From Allocoprococcus sp004560705 (GTDB lineage Bacteria > Bacillota > Clostridia > Lachnospirales > Lachnospiraceae): DNA of 64,000 bases. Below the pieces are notes generated by a model that did no database searches, was not told where the DNA came from, and saw only the letters and a list, made by a program, of their open reading frames with translations. A program made the translations under genes and the position numbers. The stretch is from the NCBI RefSeq assembly GCF_052065755.1, contig NZ_JBQHTK010000004.1, positions 62,001 through 126,000 of the forward strand. The letters run 5' to 3'. This document shows positions 49,813 through 59,216 of this stretch, one piece after another (position 1 is the stretch's first letter; every line of letters starts with the position of its first letter).

Positions 49813-52203
49813 ATGAATGGATTAGAGATTATAGACCGTTCAAAAAGAGAACAGACGGCAGGATATGCGGTAAAAGAAGCGGCAGCAGTGTACGGAATGC
49901 TGGTGCTGGTTTTTGCCGCATATTTTTCTGTTTTTGAGGTCCATAACCGGATCATAGAACTCTTTCTTCTGCCGATACCGGCATCAGGGATCGCTGTCTG
50001 GGCGGGCGGAAGAAATAACAGGAAATGGCTTTGTATTCTCACCGGTGTTACTTCGGCAGTACTGACGCTTACACCGTGGAATTTTCTGAATGGGATTTCC
50101 TGTTTTGCAAATGATTATATCCGGCTTAACAACGAGTTTTATGGGGTGAGCCAGCCGTTTCTTAAGGTGGATGAGATTCCGGCAGATATTCTGGCGGCTC
50201 TGCTTGGAACCCAGATTCTTCTGGCACTTCTTCTGAAACTGGCGGGAAATTCAAAGCATGGCGCACGCGGAAATGTCTTAGTGATCCTGGTAAGCGCCCT
50301 TCCGGTGGCAATGGCTGCCACGGTCGGTAAAATGCCTTCGACAGCCGCTTCCTGGTGTCTGCTTGGTGGAACGATCTTTTATTTAAAATGGAAGACGTGC
50401 GAAAGTGTGCCGCTGAGAGAAGTGGCCGGAATCCTAATGATACTGGGCGTTCTGTTTGGGTGTACGCAGGCATGCATGCCGTATATCCGGACATATAAAC
50501 TGGAGCATGAGGATCGCCTGATTGAGATCTATGACAGACTGACCCAGATGCAGCAGATCGATATGCAGGGGATTCTGGAAGCCCGTTTTGGTAAAGAAGG
50601 GACTTACTCAGGAGGAGGGATTGGAAAAGGAAATCTGGAACATCTGAGTGAATTCAAGCCCACCGGCGAGAAAGCACTGGAAGTCATAGTGACGGAAAAA
50701 CCCAGGGAAACACTGTATCTAAGAGCATATACCGGGGTAAATTATACCGGAAGGGCATGGGAGAAAGAAACGGCTTCTGCATTTCGGCAAGGCATGCCGT
50801 CGGCCTTGGGTGAATCCGGCCGCAGGGCACTGATGAACGAACCGTTTACAAGGATCAGCGATGGGACGGCCGGTTCGGAACAACAGAAGATCGTCATCCG
50901 CAGAGAAGGAGCTTCTTCCGATTATTCTTATATACCGTATTTTGCGGAAGTAAAGCAGAATGATAAAATCTATCTGGATGCCTGGGTGAAAGGAAGATGG
51001 ACGGATGAACAGGAGTACAGCTACTTCCCGGCGGCAGAGGCAGAAGGAATATCATCGGGAAAGCTTGCCGAAGAGTCTGATATCTGGAATGAATACAGGA
51101 CATTTGTTAAGGAAGAGTACAGCACGGCTCCGGACGGACTGGAGCAATTGAAAGCATTAACCCGTTCGATGGATCACAGCAATGTGGAACAGATGTCAGA
51201 TGAGATCGATTGGCTTTTTGGGGAAACGCTGGGACTTCGTTACAGTAAGACACCGGGAGAAGTGCCGGAAGGAAAAGAATTTACGGAATATTTTCTGACA
51301 GAGAACCGGAAAGGGTTCTGCGTTCATTTTGCTTCGGCGTCAGCGCTCATATACAGGATGTGCGGCTATCCATCACGGTTTGTTGAGGGATATGCAGTCC
51401 CCTCTAATGCATTTGTGCGAGAAGAGGACGGAACTTACCGTGCTGCGGTGACGGATGAGATGGCACATGCATGGTGTGAGACGTTTGACGATGAGATTGG
51501 CTGGGTGGTGCGGGAGCATACGCCGCCGTACCTGGATGAGACCGATGCGGCAGGCGCTTCTGATGGCTGGGAAAACGAAAAGCCGGATACCATGGAAAAT
51601 GAAGAGAAACCGGCTCAAACAGCTCAGACCCAGGAAGAGGCTCAGCCGACGCAGCCGGAAACGGAGACAGATGATGGGGGGAACGTGGCAGATGAGCTCG
51701 AACAGAAGGCGGATGCCGCGGAAAATCCTGATAACGATGAAGTGAGAAATGTGCCGGGGTCTTTTCAAACGATTGTAAAGAAAATGGCAGTTGTCGCAGC
51801 AATGGCGGCGGGAGTGGCATGTCTGGTTCTGTTCATTTTCGCTGTATTTGGAGGCCTTGTAAGGCAGAAACGATATGCCGGTTTCCGAAGGAGAAAAGAG
51901 AATCGGGGAATCGCCAACCTGTATCAGGCCGTATATGAAATTTGTCTGTTTGACGGCATGGAGCCGGATCAGCAAGATGAGAGGATGACTCTGGAAAAAA
52001 TGAAAGCACAATTCACCCAGCTTTCAGAGGAAGAGTGGGAATGGATGTATCTGTGCGCGGAAAGGGCTGCGTTCTCCGGTGAGGAGATCACAAAAGAGGA
52101 ACAGAAGCAGATGTTCCGGTTGTACCAGAAATTCCGCAGGGCATACCTGAAGACGTTGAACAGAAAAAAGAAATTCTGGTTCTTATATGGGAAAGGATTG
52201 TAG
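49813..52203 (+). CDS. Membrane transglutaminase-like protein (TgpA/YebA type)
   Basis: A 796-residue polytopic protein. An N-terminal block of about six membrane segments (residues 20-215) is followed by an extracytoplasmic transglutaminase-core domain with the triad-type sequence GFCVHFASASALIYRMCGYPSRFVEGYAV (Cys about 503), MAHAWCETFDDEIGWVVREHTP (His about 551, Asp about 556). Then comes a Pro/Glu/Asp/Gln-rich linker (about 590-650), one membrane segment at about 660-685, and a C-terminal DUF4129-like tail. In this operon type MoxR, DUF58 and this protein act together on the envelope or a secreted substrate. ATG 49813 is 8 bases after GAGGGG. Confidence 0.9.
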   Translation: MNGLEIIDRSKREQTAGYAVKEAAAVYGMLVLVFAAYFSVFEVHNRIIELFLLPIPASGIAVWAGGRNNRKWLCILTGVTSAVLTLTPWNFLNGISCFANDYIRLNNEFYGVSQPFLKVDEIPADILAALLGTQILLALLLKLAGNSKHGARGNVLVILVSALPVAMAATVGKMPSTAASWCLLGGTIFYLKWKTCESVPLREVAGILMILGVLFGCTQACMPYIRTYKLEHEDRLIEIYDRLTQMQQIDMQGILEARFGKEGTYSGGGIGKGNLEHLSEFKPTGEKALEVIVTEKPRETLYLRAYTGVNYTGRAWEKETASAFRQGMPSALGESGRRALMNEPFTRISDGTAGSEQQKIVIRREGASSDYSYIPYFAEVKQNDKIYLDAWVKGRWTDEQEYSYFPAAEAEGISSGKLAEESDIWNEYRTFVKEEYSTAPDGLEQLKALTRSMDHSNVEQMSDEIDWLFGETLGLRYSKTPGEVPEGKEFTEYFLTENRKGFCVHFASASALIYRMCGYPSRFVEGYAVPSNAFVREEDGTYRAAVTDEMAHAWCETFDDEIGWVVREHTPPYLDETDAAGASDGWENEKPDTMENEEKPAQTAQTQEEAQPTQPETETDDGGNVADELEQKADAAENPDNDEVRNVPGSFQTIVKKMAVVAAMAAGVACLVLFIFAVFGGLVRQKRYAGFRRRKENRGIANLYQAVYEICLFDGMEPDQQDERMTLEKMKAQFTQLSEEEWEWMYLCAERAAFSGEEITKEEQKQMFRLYQKFRRAYLKTLNRKKKFWFLYGKGL

Positions 52204-52207
52204 ATGT

Positions 52208-52244
52208 AAAAATACCGGGTCGGCAGGGTGCCGCCCGGTATTTT
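52208..52244. terminator. Bidirectional terminator
   Basis: AAAAATACCGGG and CCCGGTATTTTT flank an inner CGGCA/TGCCG stem with a GGG loop and one bulged base. It serves the transglutaminase gene and the convergent DUF4317 gene. Confidence 0.9.
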
Positions 52245-52245
52245 T

Positions 52246-53397
52246 CTATTCTTTTGATGGCTCTGTTTTGGTCGTTGCGGTTCTGGCACTGATGCCGTTG
52301 ATCTCAACACGGTCGTCGACTGCGATGACCAGGCATTTTCGGCCGTCGATGATGCGGGTCTCGACCAGATCGGCGCATTCCGGATTCACCTGAATGGTAA
52401 TGTCCGGTGTTTTAATCTCAAATTTCTTCGTGTTCGCGACATTGGCGGCCAGGAGAGAAGTGTTCTCTCCGGCGGCAGCATCAAACTGTTCGTCGAAGGT
52501 TTCCAGTTTCGCTTCTTCCACACCGCTTTTGGCGAGCAGATATTTCACTTCTGCTTTATCCAGTGCAAGTGGTTCCGGATTTTCTGCGTTCTGCTCAATC
52601 AGTTCGTTCAGGTTCTCATGGATATTTTTGACTACTTCATATTCGCAGTCGTCACCAAGTGTTTCCTCGATCAGAGCTTTGAAGGTTTCCTTCTGGCTCC
52701 CGGCTGTGAGCGGAGGTACGCAGCCGAGCAGGACATCGGTGAGGCCGTTGGAAAGGTTCTCTGCATTCTTGGAATAATACAGGAGACTGTGGATATCGGT
52801 GCTTCGGTCGTTAAATGCCGGGAATAAAAATCCGGCATCCGGCATTTCCACGATCCAGTCGCGGATCCTTTCATGGAAACTGTTTTCATCGGCGTGATAG
52901 CTGAGCGCCGGTTTGGAGAGTTTGACCGGACAGAAGCAGCAGAGGATGTAGTCAAAGACTTCATCCGATGCGTCAAACATTTCTGTTCCGTCTGAAGCTT
53001 TTCCGGGAATATCATAAACAGCGTGTATCAGCAAAATCAGATAATTTTCCGGGAAATCATAGGAATCAATTACCCGATTGTAGAATTCGGTGAGAAGGTC
53101 ATCGTCAGTTAGACGGCTGTTCCTCAGCTTCAGGAGAAATTCCTGCGTACCGCCTTCGGATTCCGTCTCAAGCGGGAATTCCATGTTTAAAAGATTTTTC
53201 CCGATGGTACCGGAAAGGGATTTGCGAAAAATATCAAAATATTTGAACATCTCCTCTTCCGGAAGGGAGAGGAATGCTTCTTTCAGTTCCGTCTTTTTCT
53301 CTTTTTCCCCGTCTACATAACATCCGCAGATCCGGGTGATCGCGCAGTTATGTGGGGTGAATTGTTTCTTGATTTCAGTCACTTCTTTTTTATTCAT
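52246..53397 (-). CDS. DUF4317-family protein
   Basis: A 383-residue soluble protein of a Firmicutes family with unknown role. It begins MNKKEVTEIKKQFTPHNCAITRICGCYVDGEKEKKTELKEAFLSLPEEEMFKYFDIFRK, with FLLKLRNSRLTDDDLLTEFYNRVIDSYDF and LLIHAVYDIPGKASDGTEMFDASDEVFDYILCCFCPVKLSKPALSY, all typical. The C-terminal third (about 300-383) is a compact beta-rich region (IQVNPECADLVETRIIDGRKCLVIAVDDRVEING). It is a single-gene unit, convergent with the transglutaminase gene and divergent from the efflux gene. Confidence 0.82.
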   Translation of the reverse strand: MNKKEVTEIKKQFTPHNCAITRICGCYVDGEKEKKTELKEAFLSLPEEEMFKYFDIFRKSLSGTIGKNLLNMEFPLETESEGGTQEFLLKLRNSRLTDDDLLTEFYNRVIDSYDFPENYLILLIHAVYDIPGKASDGTEMFDASDEVFDYILCCFCPVKLSKPALSYHADENSFHERIRDWIVEMPDAGFLFPAFNDRSTDIHSLLYYSKNAENLSNGLTDVLLGCVPPLTAGSQKETFKALIEETLGDDCEYEVVKNIHENLNELIEQNAENPEPLALDKAEVKYLLAKSGVEEAKLETFDEQFDAAAGENTSLLAANVANTKKFEIKTPDITIQVNPECADLVETRIIDGRKCLVIAVDDRVEINGISARTATTKTEPSKE

Positions 53398-53443
53398 ATG
53401 TAGATTTCTCCTTTGTCAAAAGAATTTTGTCAGCGTGATTAAT

Positions 53444-53472
53444 AGTATAGCGCAAATCGGGTAGATAGACAA
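53444..53472 (-). promoter_or_regulatory. Promoter for the DUF4317 gene
   Basis: On the - strand: TTGTCT (53467-53472), 17 bases, TATACT (53444-53449). It lies about 47 bases before the start codon. Confidence 0.65.
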
Positions 53473-53515
53473 ATATAAAATATTTATTAAATTGATTAAA
53501 AGAGAAAATTCTTCA

Positions 53516-53544
53516 TTGATTCTTGATTTCTCTAAGAATAAAAT
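53516..53544 (+). promoter_or_regulatory. Promoter for the RND efflux gene
   Basis: TTGATT at 53516-53521, 17 bases, TAAAAT at 53539-53544. It is about 68 bases before the start codon, back to back with the DUF4317 promoter. Confidence 0.6.
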
Positions 53545-53611
53545 AAAACAATAGGCAGAAATCATCTGCAGAATTGAGGGGTTAATAGAGACGACAGGAG
53601 GACTAGACAAG

Positions 53612-56600
53612 ATGTCGAAATTTTGTGTAAAAAAGCCATATACCGTATTGGTAGGTATCGTGATGGTGCTTGTTCTGGGATTTATCAGTTTCACCAGGAT
53701 CACGACCGATCTGCTGCCGAGCATCACGTTGCCCTATGTTATGGCGATAACGACTTACCCGGGGGCGACGCCGGAAAAGGTGGAAAGCTCTGTGACAGAA
53801 CCATTGGAGAGTTCGCTCGGTACGGTGAATGGTGTAAAGAATGTGACCAGTAATTCCGCGGAGAATTACAGTCTGGTCATACTGGAATTCGAAGAGGATA
53901 CGAATATGGACAGCGCGATGGTCAAGCTGTCAACTGCCGTGGAACAGCTGAGCAGCGTCCTCCCGGACGAAGCGGGAACGCCGATGCTGATGGAACTGTC
54001 GCCGGATATGATCCCTACGATGACGGTGAGCCTTGATTATGATGGAATGGATGTGAAAGAACTCAGCAAGTTCGCGGAGGACACATTGATTCCTTATCTG
54101 GAACGTCAGGACGGCGTGGCGAGCGTGAACAGCACGGGGCTTACCGAGGAAAAAGTAGAGATCCGTCTGAACCAGGCAAAGATCGATCAAGTAAATGACC
54201 GCCTTCTGGCGAAAATGGACAGTACTTTTGCCGAGGCTAAGGCGACGCTGGATGAAAAAGAGAGTGAATTAAACGCAGCGAAGGGTGAGATCGCCAGCGG
54301 TAAGAAAGAGTTGGAGAGCCAACAGGATTCCACCTATGATGAACTGGCAAAATACAGCCAGCTGATGGATGAAACGATGGCAACAGCGTCTGCCTATCAG
54401 GCGCAGGTGACCGGACTTCAGACCAGCCAGGCGGCGCTTTCGGCAGAAAAGGATGCTTATCATGAGCAGGTCGTCCCGGCATATAATCAGCTGAATGAAG
54501 TGGTGGCGCAGGTTGGTGCCATGATGGGAGTTCCGGATCTCAGTATTTCTGCGATTCTTGCCGATGAGAGCCAGACAACCTATCAGCAGGTGAAGATGAC
54601 TCTGGCAAATATGGCACAGATGCAGCCGGATAATCCGGAGCTTCAGACGATGGTAGAGAATTTCACATGGGAGAATCTTTCCATGATGGAAGAGAAGGTA
54701 ACGGTACGGCTTCCGCAGATCGATACGGAGCTTGCCAATCTGGATACCGAGATCGCTGCGGCGCAGGCCGTGCTTGCTCAGGTGAACAGTCAGGTCGCTG
54801 AAGCAAAGAACAATTACGCTTCCGTGGAGAAAGGAAAGCTTTCCGCTGCAGCTGCATTTGGCGCGGCTTCCGCACAGCTTTCGGCGGGAGAGAGCCAGCT
54901 TGCATCGGCACAGGCTCAGCTTGATGAGGCAAGAGAGCAGTATAAGACGGCAAGAGAGACGGCGATGAAGAACGCCAATATTGATGCGCTTGTAGATATG
55001 GATACTTTGTCCGGACTGATCTATGCGCAGAACTTCGAAATGCCGGCAGGCTACATAAAGGAAGGCGAGAAACAATTCCTTCTGAAAATCGGTGACAATT
55101 TCGACACGCTGGATGAACTCAGGAATACTCTTCTGTGCAGTCTGGACGGAATCGGTGATGTCAGGCTGTCGGACGTGGCGGATGTGACGATGATCGATAA
55201 TTCCGGCGAAAGTTATGCAAGGATCAACGGAAATGATGCGGTTATGCTGAGTATCATGAAATCATCCACGGCAGGGACCTCGGATGTTTCCAACAATCTG
55301 AATGATGTGATAAAGGAACTGGAAGAAACGTATGAGGGACTACATATCACTTCATTGATGGACCAGGGAGATTATATTAAACTGATCATTCAGTCTGTTT
55401 TAAAGAATCTGATCTACGGTGCGATTCTGGCAATCATTGTGCTGGCATTGTTCTTGAAGGATGTGAAGCCGACGATCGTGGTTGCGTTCAGTATTCCGCT
55501 CAGTGTATTATTTGCGATTGTATTGATGTATTTCTCAAATGTAACACTGAATATTATTTCTCTGTCCGGGTTGGCGCTTGGAGTCGGAATGCTGGTGGAT
55601 AACTCGATCGTCGTGATTGAAAATATTTACCGGCTCAGAAGTATGGGAGTTCCGGCCCCGAAAGCCGCGGTTCAGGGAGCAAAACAGGTGTCCGGTGCAA
55701 TTTTTGCTTCAACTTTGACCACTATCTGTGTCTTTCTTCCGATCGTATTTACAAAAGGTATGACTCGGGAACTATTTACGGATATGGGGCTTACCATTGC
55801 TTATTCGCTGATCGCCAGCCTGATCGTGGCACTTACCGTTGTGCCGGCCATGAGTTCGACCGTGCTGAAGAAGAGTACTGCGAAAAAGCACCCACTGTTT
55901 GATAAAGTGATGATCCTTTATGATAAATCACTTCGCTTCTGTCTGAAATGGAAAATTGTTCCGCTTGGCCTTGCGATTGCGCTCTTGGTCGGCGCCGTAT
56001 ATGGAACCACGAAAATGGGACTGGAGCTGATCCCGAATATGAGCAGCAATACGATCAGCGTTTCTCTGGCAATGAATGAGGAAATGGATCAGGATACCAT
56101 TTATCGGAACGTCGATGAACTGACAGCACAAATTGCAGATATCGAGGGCGTAGAAACAGTCGGCGCCATGTCGGGAGGAACTGCCATGAGTGTTATGTCG
56201 CTGAGTGGCACTTCGACCGGAGAAAAACAAACGCAGTTCACGTTCTATGCACTTTTGGACGAAGAGCATGAAAATGACGGTGATGCGATCGGTAAACAGA
56301 TCGCAGAGCTTGGAAGCGGTCAGGAAGAAAAATATGAGATGGAGGTCTCTTCGTCCGGAATGGATATGTCCTCTCTCGGAGGAAGCGGAATCGAAATCGA
56401 TATTCAAGGACAGGATCTGGATACACTCCTTGCCATTAGTGAGGATGTGAAAGGCATGTTGGAACAGGTCGAGGGCCTGGAGGAGATTACGAATGGTCAG
56501 GAGGAGCAGGATCCGGGTATCAAGATCGCTCTGGACAAGGATGCTGCCATGAGAAACGGGTTGACGGTTGCACAGATCTATTCCGAACTGGCATCGGCGC

Positions 56601-57526
56601 TGACTACGGAGAAAACGGCAGCTTCTCTGACTCTGGAGGGAAATGAGTACAGTGTGATCATTGTCGATGAATCGGATATGCTGACGGCGGAAAATCTGAT
56701 GGACTACACCTTTGAAACGACTTCGAAGGATGAAGAGGGAAATGATGTGACCGAGGAGCACAAGCTGAGCGAGTTTGCCAAAAAGGAAGATGCGAACAGC
56801 ATTGCTTCGATCCACAGAGAAAATCAGGCAAGACAGATTTCGGTCAGTGCAGTGACACAGGATGGCTATAATACATCCCTGATCGGAAGAAAAGTCCAGA
56901 AGCTTCTGGACGAGTACGATGTGCCGGAAGGATATATCGTAGAGATGGCAGGTGAAGTAGTCAGTGTACAGGATACCATGACGGATCTGATCCAGATGAT
57001 TGCGCTGGCGGTTGTGTTCATTTATATGATCATGGTTGCACAGTTCCAGAGTCTGTTGTCACCGTTCATCGTAATCTTCACGATCCCGCTGGCATTTACC
57101 GGAGGACTTTTGGCACTCTGGGGAACCGGACAGACTCTTTCCATGGTTGCGATGATCGGTTTCCTCGTGCTGGCAGGTGTGGTTGTAAATAATGGTATCG
57201 TGTTTGTGGATTATGTGAACCAGCTTCGTCTCTCCGGTATGGAGAAGAAAGAAGCACTGGTGATGACCGGCAAGACCCGTATGCGCCCGATTCTGATGAC
57301 GGCGATGACGACGATCCTTGCAATGTCAACCATGGCATTCTCGCGGGATATGGCCTCTGCAATCGGAAAGGGAATGGCAACCGTAACGATCGGCGGTTTG
57401 GCCTATGCAACCCTGATGACCCTTTATATTGTACCGGTGATGTATGATATTTTCTTCCGCAGAGAACTGAAAGAAATCGATGTGGATTCAGATGTGGATC
57501 TGGATGCAGAATCCGCTGTAATATAA
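53612..57526 (+). CDS. RND-family efflux transporter with coiled-coil insertion (SwrC/AcrB type)
   Basis: Proton-driven exporter of the RND superfamily, 1304 residues with a first membrane helix (PYTVLVGIVMVLVLGFISF), porter regions and the conserved TM4 motif ALGVGMLVDNSIVVIENI. Residues about 196-455 are a long Ala/Gln/Glu/Lys-rich insertion (STFAEAKATLDEKESELNAA, AQLSAGESQLASAQAQLDEA and similar) that should form an antiparallel coiled coil outside the membrane, a place where Gram-negative pumps use a separate adaptor. The second half repeats the layout (TMVAQFQSLL-like AQFQSLLSPFIVIFTIPLAF). No MFP adaptor or outer-membrane partner is adjacent, as expected in a Gram-positive. AGGAGG precedes ATG 53612. 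Substrate unknown; the SwrC type exports surfactants or antimicrobial lipids. Confidence 0.9.
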   Translation: MSKFCVKKPYTVLVGIVMVLVLGFISFTRITTDLLPSITLPYVMAITTYPGATPEKVESSVTEPLESSLGTVNGVKNVTSNSAENYSLVILEFEEDTNMDSAMVKLSTAVEQLSSVLPDEAGTPMLMELSPDMIPTMTVSLDYDGMDVKELSKFAEDTLIPYLERQDGVASVNSTGLTEEKVEIRLNQAKIDQVNDRLLAKMDSTFAEAKATLDEKESELNAAKGEIASGKKELESQQDSTYDELAKYSQLMDETMATASAYQAQVTGLQTSQAALSAEKDAYHEQVVPAYNQLNEVVAQVGAMMGVPDLSISAILADESQTTYQQVKMTLANMAQMQPDNPELQTMVENFTWENLSMMEEKVTVRLPQIDTELANLDTEIAAAQAVLAQVNSQVAEAKNNYASVEKGKLSAAAAFGAASAQLSAGESQLASAQAQLDEAREQYKTARETAMKNANIDALVDMDTLSGLIYAQNFEMPAGYIKEGEKQFLLKIGDNFDTLDELRNTLLCSLDGIGDVRLSDVADVTMIDNSGESYARINGNDAVMLSIMKSSTAGTSDVSNNLNDVIKELEETYEGLHITSLMDQGDYIKLIIQSVLKNLIYGAILAIIVLALFLKDVKPTIVVAFSIPLSVLFAIVLMYFSNVTLNIISLSGLALGVGMLVDNSIVVIENIYRLRSMGVPAPKAAVQGAKQVSGAIFASTLTTICVFLPIVFTKGMTRELFTDMGLTIAYSLIASLIVALTVVPAMSSTVLKKSTAKKHPLFDKVMILYDKSLRFCLKWKIVPLGLAIALLVGAVYGTTKMGLELIPNMSSNTISVSLAMNEEMDQDTIYRNVDELTAQIADIEGVETVGAMSGGTAMSVMSLSGTSTGEKQTQFTFYALLDEEHENDGDAIGKQIAELGSGQEEKYEMEVSSSGMDMSSLGGSGIEIDIQGQDLDTLLAISEDVKGMLEQVEGLEEITNGQEEQDPGIKIALDKDAAMRNGLTVAQIYSELASALTTEKTAASLTLEGNEYSVIIVDESDMLTAENLMDYTFETTSKDEEGNDVTEEHKLSEFAKKEDANSIASIHRENQARQISVSAVTQDGYNTSLIGRKVQKLLDEYDVPEGYIVEMAGEVVSVQDTMTDLIQMIALAVVFIYMIMVAQFQSLLSPFIVIFTIPLAFTGGLLALWGTGQTLSMVAMIGFLVLAGVVVNNGIVFVDYVNQLRLSGMEKKEALVMTGKTRMRPILMTAMTTILAMSTMAFSRDMASAIGKGMATVTIGGLAYATLMTLYIVPVMYDIFFRRELKEIDVDSDVDLDAESAVI

Positions 57527-57551
57527 AACGCGGCTAAAAAGGTATACTGAA

Positions 57552-57591
57552 AAAGAGGGATGCCGGATAAAAAACGGCATCTCTCTTTATG
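57552..57591. terminator. Bidirectional terminator
   Basis: A 14-pair stem (AAAGAGGGATGCCG / CGGCATCTCTCTTT, one G-U) with a 9-base loop serves both the efflux gene and the convergent yqeY. Confidence 0.9.
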
Positions 57592-57602
57592 ATATTCAAG
57601 TA

Positions 57603-58049
57603 TTATTTCAGCATTCCCATCAATACCTGGTTGACAAGCTTGCCGTCCGCTTTTCCTTTCACTCTCGGCATCAGCTCTTTCATGATCTTGCCTTTATCTT
57701 TACCGGTTGGCTCTGCAATTCCAAGTTCGGAAAGAACAGAAGCGATCACTTCTTTGATCTCGGCTTCGTCCATCATCTTCGGTGCATACTGTTCCAGAAC
57801 AGCAAGGCGTTTCTCACATTCTTCCTTGATATCGGTACGGTCTTCCGGAGTCATCTCCAGAGTTTCTTTCACCTGTTTGATCTCTTTGAGGATTACCTGA
57901 ACCTCTTCTTCTTCAGTCAAATCGGCACGTTTGTCGATCGCTTTGTTCTTAAGAGCAGCCAGAAGAGCAGATAAGGTTTCCTTGGTGTCTTTGTCTTTTG
58001 CTTTCATTGCAGCGACCATTGCGCTTCTTACTTCATCAATTTTGCTCAT
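57603..58049 (-). CDS. yqeY: GatB/YqeY-domain protein
   Basis: A 148-residue cytoplasmic protein with the GatB/YqeY fold: KIDEVRSAMVAAMKAKDKDTKETLSALLAALKN at the N-terminus and the C-terminal domain ASVLSELGIAEPTGKDKGKIMKELMPRVKGKADGKLVNQVLM. This domain is thought to interact with tRNA, as in GatB of the amidotransferase, but the stand-alone protein has no defined role. A TATAAT-like -10 lies at 58082-58087 on the - strand. It converges on the efflux gene. Confidence 0.88.
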   Translation of the reverse strand: MSKIDEVRSAMVAAMKAKDKDTKETLSALLAALKNKAIDKRADLTEEEEVQVILKEIKQVKETLEMTPEDRTDIKEECEKRLAVLEQYAPKMMDEAEIKEVIASVLSELGIAEPTGKDKGKIMKELMPRVKGKADGKLVNQVLMGMLK

Positions 58050-58148
58050 GTTACGATCCCTCCATTTATTATATAACCATTATTATACATGAATGTGAAA
58101 AAAATACCAGAGGAAATATGCGCGATCATCAAATCATTTGGAGATGAT

Positions 58149-58177
58149 TGACATCCGGGCATTACAACTAATATAAT
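58149..58177 (+). promoter_or_regulatory. Consensus sigma-A promoter for glutaminase
   Basis: TTGACA at 58149-58154 and TATAAT at 58172-58177, 17 bases apart: a perfect consensus. The expected transcript start is near 58184, 78 bases before the glutaminase ATG. Confidence 0.85.
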
Positions 58178-58189
58178 GTAGGAGGGAAA

Positions 58190-58246
58190 ATGTTCCATGA
58201 TAAGGTATGTCTGAAGCGATCACAGAAGCTTCTATATAATGTATAA
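58190..58246 (+). CDS. Possible 18-residue leader peptide
   Basis: ATG 58190 begins MFHDKVCLKRSQKLLYNV and a TAA. A GGAGGG just upstream overlaps the predicted transcription start, so the messenger would carry little or no ribosome binding site; translation is doubtful. If real it would be a very short upstream ORF 15 bases before the glutaminase start. Confidence 0.25.
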   Translation: MFHDKVCLKRSQKLLYNV

Positions 58247-58261
58247 AGAGAGGAAAACAAA

Positions 58262-59185
58262 ATGCAAAAGATACTGGATGATGCCGTTCGGGAAGGCAGA
58301 GATCTGACGTCGATGGGGAAGACGGCGGATTATATTCCTGAATTGGGAAGAGTCAATAAGGATTATCTTGGGGTATGTGTATTTACAAAAGAAGGAAAAC
58401 GTTGGCAGAGCGGAGATTCAGATGTAAGATTTACGATCCAGAGTATATCAAAGGTTATTACACTCGCAGTTGCATTGGAGAAATGCGGATTCGAGAAAGT
58501 TTTTGCACGTGTCGGGATGGAACCGTCGGGGGACGCATTCAATTCACTGATAAAATTGGATCTGACGAGTGATCATCCTTTTAATCCGATGATCAATTCC
58601 GGAGCGATTGCGGTTACGAATTATCTGGTTTCCCTTGTGAACTTTGAAGAAATGCTTGATTTTACAAAGATACTTTGTCTGGACGATAAGATTGTGCTGG
58701 ATGAGAAGGTATATCAGTCAGAGATGAATCATATTTCAAGAAATAAAGCAATCGCATATTTGCTTGAAAGCAAAGGAATTCTGGAAAACAGTGTTGAGGA
58801 GACAATAGACTTTTATGTGAAAATGTGTTCGCTGAGTGTAACAGCGGCAAGTCTGGCAGGCTTCGGCCTTGTATTGGCATCAGATGGGATTCATCCTGTC
58901 ACAGGGAAAAGGCTGCTCGCCAGCAATGTAGTGAGGACAGTGAAAACGATCATGCTGACTTGTGGGATGTATGACGGTTCCGGGAAATTTGCTGTGGAAG
59001 TAGGCGTACCGTCCAAAAGCGGAGTTGGCGGCGGAATTCTGTCGGTTGCGGATAAGCGGATGGGAATCGGAATATTCGGACCTGCACTTGATGAGAAAGG
59101 AAACAGTGTCGCGGGGCAGTATGTGCTCAGAGAAATATCGGAGAAACTAAGGCTTCATATGTTTGAGGCGAATCATTTGGTATAA
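58262..59185 (+). CDS. glsA: Glutaminase
   Basis: Hydrolyses L-glutamine to glutamate and ammonia in the cytoplasm. The 307-residue protein has the beta-lactamase-like serine motif in TIQSISKVITLAV (Ser-x-x-Lys), PFNPMINSGAIAV, NEKSIA-like HISRNKAIAYLL, and a C-terminal SGVGGGILSVADKRMGIGIFGPALDEKGNSVAGQYVLREIS. All are hallmarks of the GlsA/YbaS family. It begins 7 bases after GAGAGG and has a strong promoter and little leader. It ends 31 bases before the radical SAM gene, which may be read from the same transcript. Confidence 0.93.
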   Translation: MQKILDDAVREGRDLTSMGKTADYIPELGRVNKDYLGVCVFTKEGKRWQSGDSDVRFTIQSISKVITLAVALEKCGFEKVFARVGMEPSGDAFNSLIKLDLTSDHPFNPMINSGAIAVTNYLVSLVNFEEMLDFTKILCLDDKIVLDEKVYQSEMNHISRNKAIAYLLESKGILENSVEETIDFYVKMCSLSVTAASLAGFGLVLASDGIHPVTGKRLLASNVVRTVKTIMLTCGMYDGSGKFAVEVGVPSKSGVGGGILSVADKRMGIGIFGPALDEKGNSVAGQYVLREISEKLRLHMFEANHLV

Positions 59186-59216
59186 GCGCAAAAAGTGGAA
59201 TATAGGATAAGGAATT

